From: Saccopteryx bilineata | Lineage: Eukaryota; Chordata; Mammalia; Chiroptera; Emballonuridae | Assembly: GCF_036850765.1 (NCBI RefSeq) | Contig: NC_089491.1 | Location: 91,110,740 to 91,174,739 of the forward strand | DNA: 64,000 nucleotides | Direction of reading: 5' to 3' | Part shown: one piece after another, positions 35,724 to 46,275 of the stretch | Layout of the letters: each line of letters begins with the position of its first letter | Position numbering within the stretch: the first letter of the stretch is position 1 | The notes under the pieces: model-generated | The model's database searches: none | Told to the model about the DNA's origin: nothing | Seen by the model: only the letters and a program-made list of their open reading frames with translations | Program-made: the position numbers and the translations under genes

Positions 35724-36092
35724 TGGCTCTGGCCAGTTGGCTCAGTGGTAGAACATTGGCTTTGCATGTAGATGTCCTGGGTTAGATTCCAGGTCACGGC
35801 ACACAGGAGAAGTGAGCTGCTTCTCCAACATTTACCCTTTCCTTTTTCTCTCTTTCTTCTTCTCCTACAGCCATGGCTCCATTGGAGCAAGTTGGCCCTG
35901 GGCACTGAGGATGGCTCCATGGCCTTGCCTCAGGTGTTAAAACAGCTCGGTTGCTGAGCAATAGAGCAATGTCCCAGATGGGCAGAGCATCACCCAACAG
36001 TAGGAGGCTTGCCAGGTTGATTCAGGTCAGGGCACATGTGGGAGTCTATCTCTCTGCCTCCTTGCTTCTTACTTAAAATAATAAGAAAAATA
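35724..36092 (+). mobile_element. tRNA-derived SINE, family A, diverged
   Basis: Head TGGCTCTGGCCAGTTGGCTCAG, A box GGCTCAGTGGTAGAACATTGG, damaged B box GGTTAGATTCC, body TGGCTCCATTGGAGCAAGTTGG, tail AAATAATAAGAAAAATAA. ATATTAT occurs at both flanks as a short probable duplication. Confidence 0.9.
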
Positions 36093-37139
36093 ATCATATT
36101 ATTCTAGACCCATAACCATCTCCATATTCTGCACGCTGCAAATAAGTAATAAATAATACTACCACCATAAACTTGCACAGCTCTCTTCTTTTTGCTTTTG
36201 TTTTCTCAAGTTCTAGACACTGGCTCCACTTATCCCACTTCAATCCTTTCAGGGACCAGGGAAAATCAGGAAACTAGGGCTACAAGAGAAACAATTTACC
36301 AAGTGTTTCTACAGTCATTTCCTACAAAGCTGAAATCTAAATGGTGTATGCAGAGTTCAAGTCAAGTATTGTTCATTTAAAATAGCTTTGTTTGACTCCT
36401 CCCGCACTCTGAGCATAAGACAGTACATATATTTAGGGAACTTGCGAAGACAAACAACTCAACATCTACACCAGAATTTTATACTTAGCCGGCCGACTAA
36501 CAGCAGTAAGTAAAGTTGGTCAAAAAAATCAATATTTTTTCATAATTTTGCAGCTCTTCTTGTTTAAAACACACTTAGTCAAACACTTCTGCTTGATGGT
36601 TTAATAACTTTCATTTCAACATACATACATTTGGGCTTAATCCAAAATAAACTTTTCAGCAAATTACAAACACCTAAGTCTCCTTTTCCTTCCCTGCTTT
36701 AGGCGACTCAGTCCCTAATGTAACACTATCTGGCTTGTGAGAACACTGAAAAACAAGCCCACAGCTCTTTGTGCACCTCACCACACAAGCCCAGAGTAAC
36801 ACCACCTGTGCTAGATAAAATGTAGTCTATCCCAAGTTATCACTATAGTTCAAAACAGCATGGGAGTTGGATGAAGAAGCCTTTCCAATCCACAGAGTTT
36901 ACTAGAGACACGGAAGCTTTGATCTACTGGCATCATACTGCCTTTACAGCTATGCCACATATGGTGTGGTACATAATTACCAGAGGGAGCTGAGACTTCT
37001 GCAGTGCTAGAAGTTGACTCACTTTTTTTGGGAGGGTAGATAAGTTACACTTGCCAAGCCCCAATTAGGCCTTTATACTTAACACAAGTTCACAAGCTTT
37101 GCAATATTGCCCTCCCTACCCCCATCCCCAGCCTGCCCC
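36093..37139. other. Unassigned intergenic sequence
   Basis: No gene or named repeat seen. Confidence 0.3.
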
Positions 37140-37445
37140 CATCCAACTCTAACTCTCCCTTCCTCTTTACCTAACTCTTACCTCTCCTGCAGTGTTCAGC
37201 ATAGATTATAATTCTTGCAGGAAATCTTCCTGATTTGTTACCTCCTCTGGGTTAGGAGTACAGCATCCCATACTCCTCCTCTGTTTTACTATTCATGACA
37301 GTGGTTTGTAACTTGCTGGTCTATTTTTCTGAATTCTCCATTCAGTTATCAGGGTGAAGTCTTGTCTATTTTGTGTGTACCAATACCTACCACCTAACAA
37401 TTGCTAGTATATGGTTAGACTTTGCTAAATGCTTAGTGACAGAAT
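37140..37445 (+). repeat. L2 LINE 3' remnant
   Basis: GAAATCTTCCTGATTTGTTACC, CAGGGTGAAGTCTTGTCTA, TACCTACCACCTAACAATTGC and TGCTAAATGCTTAGTGACAG follow L2 3' end blocks. Diverged. Confidence 0.6.
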
Positions 37446-38625
37446 GAAGATGTACTTGCAAAACTTATTTTGGTTTTGTGTTTTCCTTTCCTTTTTTAAA
37501 AGGGGTATTTGTACTTGATGAAATGAAAATTTTAATTTTTTACATCTAGTTTTTTTCTTATAATTTACATGTACATTACTGGAACCACTCTTTCAGCAGT
37601 TTCAAGATCATAGTAGGCCAGAGAGAAAACAATTTATAATATTAGCAATTTAAAAACTGTAGTCTAATGGTAACAATCTTGAAATTCTGTTCTGGCCATA
37701 AAAGATCTACTACTAATAATAATCAGGTGGAAAGACATAGCTGAGTGGAGACTGAGAAATGTATATCTACTGCTTTGGTCCAGGGGTTTAGCCCTGTGAT
37801 AACGCTGCTCCTGTTCTGGGTACAGACATTGCTTTTATGGTAACCCCAGCCTGACACTCCCCTCCCCTAGCCATTTGTTCTCTGCTGTTGCTCTGGACTA
37901 TATAATTATTTCTAGCCTATGGATTGTGGAAAAAATCACACGCACTGACTCCAGAACTTGAGCAGTTAATTGCTAGTCTAAAAAGTTCCAGTTTTATCTT
38001 TGTCTTGCCACCTCAAATAGAGACATTCCAGAGGATGAAGAAAATACTGAGCAGGGTCTTAGAAAAAGTTTAATACAAAACAAACTTACTGCCATTTTTC
38101 ATGGCCAGGGGCATTAGAGTATGAGTTAGAAACACACTGACATTGTAGCATTTATTGTTACTGTTCCATAGCCTAGCCAACACTGAATGAATTCCTCTCT
38201 GTGCTTTTGTTTGAATAGGGGCACCCGATCTGTCTAATTCTGGGAAGAGAGGGACTTTGACCAGATTGGAAATTCTCATCAGAATTGTCACCAATATGCC
38301 CACTTTTTGCACATGCCAGACTCTGGTTTGGTAATGTCCTTAAAGATAGTCATTAAGTACCTTTCTTTGGCAAGAACGTATTGTAGTAAGTGGCATGTTT
38401 GTGTTTACCTGTGTGTGCTCCACGTCTAAATCATTAGTTCCCCAAGGCAGGACAGCAGTTTTGTTGAATGACTCCACAGGAGCTCGATTAAAGGGGTCAA
38501 AAACAGAAACTCAGAAGTCCCAGGAGTAATAACGTAACTCCTGAAGGAGTTAGGTTTCACAAATTTGAAACATTAACAAAAAAACCCAATACTTATCCAG
38601 TATTTAACTCATTATGGCTTTTATT
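37446..38625. other. Unassigned intergenic sequence
   Basis: No gene or named repeat recognised. Confidence 0.3.
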
Positions 38626-38644
38626 AGAAATTATCAAAAACTTA

Positions 38645-39035
38645 TCAGCCTAGCGTGTGGAGGACCCGGGTTCAATTCCCGGCCAGGGCACACAGGAGAA
38701 GCGCCCATTTGCTTCTCCACCCCTCCGCCGCGCCTTCCTCTCTGTCTCTCTCTTCCCCTCCTGCAGCCAAGGCTCCATTGGAGCAAAGATGGCCCAGGCG
38801 CTGGGGATGGCTCTGTGGCCGCTGCCTCAGGCGCTAGAGTGGCTCTGGTCGCAACATGGCGACGCCCAGGATGGGCAGAGCATCGCCCCCTGGTGGGCAG
38901 AGCCTCGCCCCTGGTGGGCGTGCCGGGTGGATCCTGGTCGGGTGCATGCGGGAGTCTGTCTGACTGTCTCTCCCTGTTTCCAGCTTCAGAAAAATGCAAA
39001 AATAAATAAATAAATAAATAAATAAATTAAAGAAA
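38645..39035 (+). mobile_element. tRNA-derived SINE, family A, 5'-truncated young copy
   Basis: The copy begins inside the tRNA-like head at TCAGCCTAGCGTGTGGAGG, so the A box (about the first 35-40 bp) is missing while the B box (GGTTCAATTCC) and the whole body are kept. The tail is an (AAAT)n repeat. Flanked by a perfect 19-bp duplication AGAAATTATCAAAAACTTA (38626-38644 and 39036-39054). Confidence 0.95.
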
Positions 39036-39151
39036 AGAAATTATCAAAAACTTAGTGGTTTGAACAATACATACATTATTTTACAATTCTGGATATCAGA
39101 AACTTAAAGTAGATTCTTTGGGCCATTCCCATGTTGGGACAAGTCCTTCTT

Positions 39152-39523
39152 TTTTTTTTTTTTGTATTTTTCTGAAGCTGGAAACGGGGAGGCAATCAGA
39201 CAGACTCCCGCATGCGCCCGACCAGAATCCACCTGGCACGCCCACCAGGGGCGATGCTCTGCCCATCCGGGGTGTTGCTCTGTCACGACCAGAGCCACTC
39301 TAGCGCCTGGGGCAGAGGCCAAGGAGCCATCCCCAGTGTCCAGGCCATCTTTTGCTCCAATAGAGCCTCGGCTGTGGGAGGGGAAGAGAGAGACAGGGAG
39401 GAAGGAGAGAGGGAGGGGTGGAGAAGCAGATGGGTGCCTCTCCTGTGTGCCCTGGCCGGGAATCGAACCCGGGACTTCCGCACGCCAGGCCGACGCTCTA
39501 CCACTGAGCCAACTGGCCAGGGC
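39152..39523 (-). mobile_element. tRNA-derived SINE, family A, young copy
   Basis: Antisense near-consensus copy with intact B and A box complements (GGAATCGAACC; GCTCTACCACTGAGCC). Perfect 17-bp duplication TGGGACAAGTCCTTCTT at 39135-39151 and 39524-39540. Confidence 0.96.
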
Positions 39524-39540
39524 TGGGACAAGTCCTTCTT

Positions 39541-39914
39541 ACACTCCACTCCCAGCTGTCTCTCTCTCTTATGTTTCCTCCTTCTACTTTTAAGGGCCCT
39601 TGTGATTATATTGGGTTTACCTTGATCATCTAGGTTAATATCCTTATTTTAAAGTCAGCTGATTAGCCTCATTAAACCTATCTGCAGAATTAACTTCTTC
39701 AAACCATGTAACCTAACAAATTCACAGATTCTGTCGATTATGAAATGGACGTATTGGGAGAGGGGAGTTATTCTGCCTACCATCTTGAGTTTAACCTGAA
39801 AACTCACTGGAGAGCATTTATAGATTCTCAGTTTTATATCTGAAGTAGCACATTAGCCATTATTTAGCATTTGTATTTTATATAGACCATAAACACCCTC
39901 TATGAGACAGGATA
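39541..39914. other. Unassigned intergenic sequence
   Basis: No gene or named repeat recognised. Confidence 0.3.
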
Positions 39915-40285
39915 AGAAACATATTTTAAAAAATTTAGTTTTTTTTTTTAATCTAAGTCATTGGGATGATTTTGGTTCATAAACCATGCAATTTCAAGTG
40001 CACAATTCAACAACCTACCATTTGCCCATCACGTCAGATACCCTCTGCCCCAGCAATGTCTCTTTCTGTCCCCATTCTCCCCACCTCTGCCCACCTCCAT
40101 CTATCCCTCCATCCCCTTTCCCTCTGGCCATCACCACACTATTGATGGTGACTATGTGTTATGCATATATGTTTTTGACTAATCTCTTCACCTTTTTTCA
40201 TCCAGTCCTCCTAGCCCTGTCCTCTCTGACAGCTGTTAAGTCTATTCCCTGTGTCCATACCTCCGTTTCTATTTATAGTTTTTGA
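39915..40285 (-). mobile_element. L1 3' UTR fragment, antisense
   Basis: On the complementary strand there is a G-rich purine tract (complement of CCTCCATCTATCCCTCCATC), then TGTGCACTTGAAATTGCATG near the 3' end, a standard L1 3' UTR layout. Old and 5'-truncated. Confidence 0.65.
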
Positions 40286-40937
40286 GGCACCTAGAATAGT
40301 AAAGCATGAGAAATTATAATACTTTTGATTATTTATTGAATTAATTAATGCTTATAAACAACAAAAATGTGTAAATATTACAGGAGGATATATATATGGT
40401 TCTCCTGTACTCAGTATAACAGAAAGGCTAAATAACTTGTCTCAAAACATAAAGATCCATCCCTTCACCTAAACTGACTTCAAATTGCTGTTAAGAAACT
40501 GACAAAAGATCAATGAAAGTACCTATGTAACAACATTCCTCAAGAGCACAATAAGAGGTGAAGAACATGTGCTGAATGGATAAGGTAGGAGGGGAGGGTG
40601 TTGGAAATGAATTTTTCATGTACAAATGTTAAAATTATTTGTATATTATACATCACAAGCTGTAGGATCAAGGTGGTATGGGTATACATTAATATAAGGG
40701 TGGGTTGGTTTATAGCCTCATTAGCAAGCAATATGCATAAAGCCTTGATAACACAAAGAAGAAAGTCTTGAGGGTGCATTTTTCCTTAAGGTATTTACTT
40801 AAAAAATACTAACAAGTATCAAAGTATCAATAGAATTTCTGAAGTGGCCCCAAAATAAATTCTCCAAAAGGCCCCAACTGTCACAGTTCAGTGAAGATTA
40901 GGAGAGATTAATTATATATATATAATATTATATATTA

Positions 40938-40968
<31 letters not shown>

Positions 40969-41864
40969 TACACACACAGAAATATATATGACTAAAAATA
41001 CAGCTCTACAGTTATTTTCCTGGGGAAGGTCCTATGCTAATAACCAAATCATTTGTACCACTGTGATATTTATATTGGTGAAAAAAATTCAAAATAACAA
41101 TTATATAAATAAGACCCAAAGGAAATATACAGCTGTTACTAACAGTTAGCTTTTCAGAATAAGATAACTTTTCCTGCCCCAGATGGAGTAGAAGGGGTAA
41201 TTTCTACATACCACTCTTTTATCAGATGGTTGCCCAAGTTTTTCTATAAAAATACAGCCCTTCTCAGCCTAAGAAGTAACATTTCTTCAAGACTACAAAA
41301 CAATAGAAATGTTTCTCTTTATTTAGCACTGTCTTCTTGAGTAAGCATGTGAATACTTATGTGTGTAGTGACCACAGCTACAATTATTTTTTTTGCTTTT
41401 CTCAGAGGAGGAAGCTGGGTCAGAAACTTAGATCTAATAAGATGAGTGGCAAATCTGGAACTACATGGCTTCCAGGTCTTAGTCCTAAAATCATTTCAGA
41501 AAATTATTGTGTTTTCAAGAAGGCAACTTGTTTACAAATGATGTTCAAATTATATTTGTATTATTTTGACTTCGACTCTGTGTGCACTGGATGATGCAAT
41601 ATCTATTCCTTTGAGGACTGAGAGGTTGGGCTGGAGGCCTACAAGACTGTTAGAAGTTCCAGGATCTATTAGTCATGAACATATGCATAATTTTGTCTTA
41701 TCTGCACCCATACATGTTTGAATGCATTTCAAGGACTCATTACTCATCAAGTATGAAAGTTAATTAAAATTTTATTTAAGGGTATATTATCAAAAAATAA
41801 AATTAATTTCTGGTTATTAAAAACACATTATTCAGCAGCAATACATTAGAATCCAGTGTGGCTT
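40286..41864. other. Unassigned intergenic sequence
   Basis: Contains a (TA)n/(CA)n compound repeat at 40914-40978 and a MIR-like block near 41403-41475 (GAGGAAGCTGGGTCAG; GTGGCAAATCTGGAACTACATGG). No gene supported. Confidence 0.35.
40914..40978. repeat. (TA)n/(CA)n compound microsatellite
   Basis: TA dinucleotides with AATATT interruptions, then CACACA runs. Confidence 0.93.
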
Positions 41865-42035
41865 AGTTATCAGCATCATGTGCTCCAGAAGCTTCTCAGG
41901 TTTAAATCAAGGTCTCACAAACTCCTAACTGTATAAAGTAAGCCACAGTGTCTTCTATTAAAAAGGGTGGGAGGAGTTAATTGCTGCCTAATGGGCTTAT
42001 TAGGAGAATTGAATGAGATAATCTATGCAAGTCAG
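41865..42035 (+). repeat. MIR SINE remnant
   Basis: TTTAAATCAAGGTCTCACAAACTCC, then ATTAAAAAGGGTGGGAGGAG, then GCCTAATGGGCTTATTAGGAGAATTGAATGAGATAAT follow the MIR order. Diverged. Confidence 0.65.
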
Positions 42036-42989
42036 TTGGTTTGAACTGGGAGCAATTCCACCTATCCAAGAGACACGTGGCATTGATGGGAACCATTACT
42101 GGACATCACAACTTGTGAGTACATGTTACTAGCATCTAGTGGGTAGAGGCCAAGAATGCTGCTAAAAATTAGGCAATGCCCTACAGGAAAGCACAATGCA
42201 ATAAAGAAATATGCAGGGGAACACTATGTCAAGTATATGATTGTCTGACCACTAAGCTGCACACCTGAAAACAATACAATATAAAATTGAAAGATTAAAA
42301 AATGATTAAGTCTAAAATTTTATAAATGGCAAAATTGGGAAATTCTAATTTAAGCTTCAAAAAGTATTCAAATTGTTATCTATGGTTAATATTATAAACA
42401 GCCTAGTACAAGGTATCATGCTATAAATCAGGAATCCAAAATTGGTTAGGTATGCCTCTACCCTTGAGGGGCCCATTAGCTGTAACTTTTAAGTTTAAAT
42501 TCTTACTGTGCAATATTATGCACTCATAGTGCCATATGCAAAACAATATATCAGGAGGTTATATTAGTTGTATTTGTAGGAATTCAGGAAGGCTTTACTG
42601 AGAATAAAGTATTTCCCTTGGGTGTTTAAATATAATATAAATTTGACAGAAAATGCATGGAAAGGTTTTTGGTGTAAAGGTTGTGTTTCTGTATAGGGGG
42701 AAGATGTTGCGTTATTAAACATATTATAAAAATAAAAGGTATAGCAATTGCAAAGGCTAAAATAAGACTTTAGAGTTTGTCATATTCAAGATATTATGAG
42801 TATATTATCAGGAGTAAAGATTATGACAGGATGTGGGTATGATTCTGGTACTAGAGTAGATTATGTCTGGGAAAAGAGTAAACAGTAAGGAGACGACAGT
42901 GAGAACCCAAGTGTAAGATAAAATCAACACTGAAAGTGAGGTGGGAGTAGGAAACAAAGGAAGCTGTAAGTTCATAGATAGAGACAAGG
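42036..42989 (+). other. Unassigned sequence with a short L1 3' end at 42225-42300
   Basis: The block AAGTATATGATTGTCTGACC, ACTAAGCTGCACACCTGAAA, ATACAATATAAAATTGAAAG is the terminal part of an old L1 3' UTR on the + strand. The rest is unassigned AT-rich DNA. Confidence 0.5.
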
Positions 42990-43735
42990 TCAAAACAGCA
43001 GCTTAGGTAGACGCAGCACTTGCATCTTCCCACATCCACACCAAATTACTACTAAATTACACAACCATCATTTAGAACAACTGAAATCTAGCTGAATGGA
43101 AGTCCTATTACTGAGGATATTAAGAAGCCACATCAAGACTGGTAGGAGGAACAAAGACAAAGAATAGGCTGGTCCTACACCCATATGTGGCTGTTAAAAA
43201 TTGGGAGGTATATCTCAGCTGTGAAGGTCCCCTCTAATAAGTGAGAGGTCCCAGCCTCATGTCAAAAACCTCAGCCTAGGGTTCCAGTGTCAGGAAGAGA
43301 AGTCCAAAAAACTTCTGGCTATGAGAATCAATGGGGATTGTGACTGAATGAGTTCAGACAATGCAAAAAGTCCCAAGCAAGATGAACCCAAAGAGGTGAC
43401 ACCAAGACATATCATAATTAAATTGCAAAAGGTCAAAGACAAAGAGAGAATCTTAAAAGCAACAAGAAAAAAGCAGTTAGTTACCTATAAGAAAGCCCCC
43501 ATGACTGTCAGCTGTTTTCTCAACAGAAAAGTTGCAGACCAGAAGGGATTCACAAGAAATATTCAAAGTGATGAAAATCAATGACCTATAACCAAGATTA
43601 ATCTACCCAGCAAAGTTATGATTTAGAATTGAAGAACAGATAAAGAGTTTTCCAAATAAAAGAAAGCTAAAGGAGTTTATCACCACAAAGCCAGTATTAC
43701 AAGAAATGTTAAAGAGTCTTCTTTAAGAATAATAA
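42990..43735 (+). pseudogene. Half-L1-like element: 5' UTR and ORF1 C-terminal remnant
   Basis: The open frame at 43348-43584 and its continuation encode the C-terminal part of L1 ORF1 (PRHIIIKLQKVKDKERILKA, later a degenerate 'RKVADQKGFTRNIQ' region), which belongs to the RNA-binding domain and its C-terminal domain. After the ORF1 end comes only a short AT-rich stretch; beyond the inserted SINE the sequence resumes directly in an L1 3' UTR end at 44146-44270 (GGTGGTGGGCACACAATACA; AAATGTATACTTGAAACCTA). No ORF2 is present. This is the layout of HAL1 ('half-L1') elements, though an internal deletion of an ordinary L1 could look alike. Upstream 42990-43340 reads like L1 5' untranslated or ORF1 N-terminal sequence without an open frame. 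Confidence 0.65.
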
Positions 43736-43750
43736 TAAAAAATATGAATA

Positions 43751-44110
43751 GCCCTGGCCGGTTGGTTCAGTGGTAGAGCGTCGGCCTGGCATGCAGGAGT
43801 CCCAGGTTTGATTTCTGGCCAGGGCACACAGGAGAAGTGCCCATCTGCTTCTCCACCCCTTCCCCTCTCTTTCCTCTCTGTCTCTCTCTTCCCTTCCCAC
43901 AGCCAAGGCTCCATTGAAGCAAAGTTTGCCTGGGCACTGAGGATGGTTCTGTGGCCTCTGCCTCAGGCACTAGAATGGCTCTGGTTGCAGCAGAGCGACG
44001 CCCCAGATGGGCAGAGCATCACTCCCTGGTGGGTGTGCCAGGTGGATCCCGGTCGGGCTCATGCAGGAGTCTGTCTGACTGCCTCCCTGTTTCCAACTTC
44101 AGAAAAATAC

Positions 44111-44141
<31 letters not shown>

Positions 44142-44142
44142 T
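43751..44142 (+). mobile_element. tRNA-derived SINE, family A
   Basis: Head GCCCTGGCCGGTTGGTTCAG, A box present, B box GGTTTGATTTC mutated, full body, and an A-tail followed by (TA)n. ATATGAATA flanks both sides (43742-43750 and 44143-44151). It interrupts the half-L1-like element. Confidence 0.94.
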
Positions 44143-44145
44143 ATA

Positions 44146-44270
44146 TGAATAATATTTGGGTGGTGGGCACACAATACAATATATATCATAGATCATGTAT
44201 CACAGAAATGTATACTTGAAACCTATATGATCTTATTAAACAATATTACCTTCAATAAATTTAATTTAAA
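44146..44270 (+). mobile_element. 3' UTR end of the half-L1-like element
   Basis: GGTGGTGGGCACACAATACAATATATATCATAGATC, then ATGTATACTTGAAACCTATATGATC, matches the 3' end of the old L1 at 49720-49790. It is the continuation of the ORF1 remnant on the other side of the SINE. Confidence 0.75.
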
Positions 44271-44336
44271 AAGCATAAAAATATGAGTAATAAAATGGCA
44301 ATAAATGAATATCTATCAACAATTATTTTAAATGTA

Positions 44337-44542
44337 CTGTATTTTTCACTCCATAATACACACTTCCCCCACACACAAAGTGGAAGGGAAAATGCCCATG
44401 CATCTTATGAAGTGAAAAATACTGTATTTTATTGAACATTTTAACATACCATTTGGTTCAGAATATTTTTTTTCCTTATCTTTCTCCTTAAAACCCTAGG
44501 TGTGTCTTATGGTCAGGTGCATCTTATGGAGCAAAAAATATG
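44337..44542. mobile_element. Inverted-repeat DNA element (unclassified MITE-like)
   Basis: The left end CTGTATTTTTCACTCCATAA and the right end (reverse complement CCATATTTTTTGCTCCATAA, continuing GATGCAC) are related inverted repeats flanked by TA on each side. An additional internal inverted copy ends at 44426, so 44335-44426 alone forms a near-perfect hairpin. No coding sequence inside. The superfamily is uncertain; TA flanks favour Tc1/mariner. Confidence 0.6.
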
Positions 44543-44574
44543 GTAAATGCTTCAATCAAAAGATACATGGTTTG

Positions 44575-44940
44575 GCCTTGGACAGTTGGTTCAACAGTAA
44601 AGTGTCAGCCCAGTGTGTAGATGCCCTGTGTTCAATTCCTGGTCAGGGGACACAGAAGAAGCACCCATCTGATTCTCTATTCATGCTACCCTTCTTTTTC
44701 CTCCTCCCCTCCTGAAGCCAAGGCTCAATTAGAGTGAGTTGGCCTCCAGGTGCTGAGGATGACTCCTTGGCCTCTGTCTCAGTTGCTAAAAATGGCTCCA
44801 GTTACAATAGAGAAAGGGACCCAGATGGGCAGAGCATTGCCCTCTAGTGAACTTGCCAGGTGGATCCTGGTCCAGGCACATGCAGGAGTCTATCTCTGCC
44901 TCCCCTCCTCTAACTGAATAATAAATAATTAATGATAATA
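44575..44940 (+). mobile_element. tRNA-derived SINE, older family A relative
   Basis: Diverged head GGCCTTGGACAGTTGGTTCAAC, B box GTTCAATTCC, CACCCATCTGATTCTC, body AAGGCTCAATTAGAGTGAGTTGG, and an (ATA)n tail at 44926-44955. Confidence 0.88.
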
Positions 44941-45179
44941 ATAATAATAATAAGACACACGGTGACTGAAAGGATAAAAAAATAAGACCCTGATATATGC
45001 TGTCCACAATAGATTCATTTTATATCAAATGATAGACAGAGATTGAAAGTAAAAGAATAAAAAATAAGATTTTATGCAAATAGAAACAAATTAACAGCGC
45101 AGAAAAGTTGTGTTGGCAATACTTATTTCAGAGAAAATCTTTAAAACAAGGGCTATAAGAAAAGACAAACAAGGTTCTA

Positions 45180-45455
45180 GCAACTATACTTTTAGGTATT
45201 TTTCTGTAGAAACCCAAAATACTAAAATCAAAAGGTATATACATCCATATGTCTATTAGAGCATTATTTACAATAGCCAAGATAAGGAAGCAAGCTAAGT
45301 GTACATCAATAGATAAATGGATAAAGAAGTGGTGCATATAAAGTAGAATATGATTCAGACATTAAAAAGATTGAAATCTTGCCATCTGCAACAACATTAA
45401 TGGACCTAGAGTATACTTTGATAAGTGAAATAAGTCAGAGAAAATAAATGCTATG
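45180..45455 (+). mobile_element. Old L1 ORF2 C-terminal fragment
   Basis: The 'GTCTATTAGAGCATTATTTACAATAGCC ... AATAGATAAATGGATAAAGAAGTGG ... AGTAGAATATGATTCAGAC ... ATAAGTGAAATAAGTCAGAG' series matches the last coding part of L1 ORF2 in degenerate form. It ends abruptly where the next L1 fragment begins. Confidence 0.75.
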
Positions 45456-45457
45456 AA

Positions 45458-46275
45458 ATACTATATTCCACTAAAATCCATAACCTAAAAGAAATGGATA
45501 CATTCCTGGAACTATATAACCTTCCTAGGCTGAATCAAGAAGATATGGAAAATCTAAATAAAGCAATCAACAGTAAGGAAATTGAAACAACCATCAAAAA
45601 ACCTCCCCCAAAACAAAGTCTTCACTAGTGTATTCCACCATACATTCAAAGAAAATTTGATACCTGTTCTTCTCAAACTCTCAAAATATTAAAAAAGAAC
45701 CACTAATTCTTAACATATTTTATGAGGGCAACAGAAACTTGACACAAAAATCTGACAAGGATGACACAAAAAAGAAAACTACAGACTAATATTGATGATT
45801 AAAAACAGATGCAAAAACCCTAAACTAAATACTAGGAATCAAATATAAAATTACATTATAAAATAATACATCATGGTTAAGTGGGGCTCACTCAAGGCAC
45901 AAAAAATAGTTCAACATATGCAAATTGATCAGGTAATACCCAACATTAACAAAATAAAGGATACTCATATGATCTTATCAATAAAATGGATATAGAAGTA
46001 AAGTGCCATAATATAATAAAGATCACATATGACAAATGCTCAGTTAATACTATCCTCAGTGGTGAAAAACTGAAAGCTTTTCCTCTAGAATCATGAGTAA
46101 GACAAAGCCGCTCACTCTCACCACTCTTATTCAACATAGTTCTAAAGTCCTAGCCAGAGCGATTAGGCAAGAGAAAGAAATAAAACAAATCCAAACTGAG
46201 CATGAAGGAGTAAAATTGTCACATTTTGCAGATCACATGATTCTGTATAGAGACAACCCTAAAGACAGTACCAAA
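45458..46275 (+). pseudogene. Old L1 ORF2, first part (split by a solo LTR)
   Basis: The sequence follows the young L1 ORF2 of this window from about its 55290 to 56164: the 'NLPRLNQEDMENLNKAI' region, then the reverse-transcriptase region with a degraded catalytic motif ([11 protein letters not shown] at about 46223-46255, where the second Asp of the FADD box is His). Many stops and indels. The element breaks at CCAAA (46271-46275) and resumes at 47901. Confidence 0.88.
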
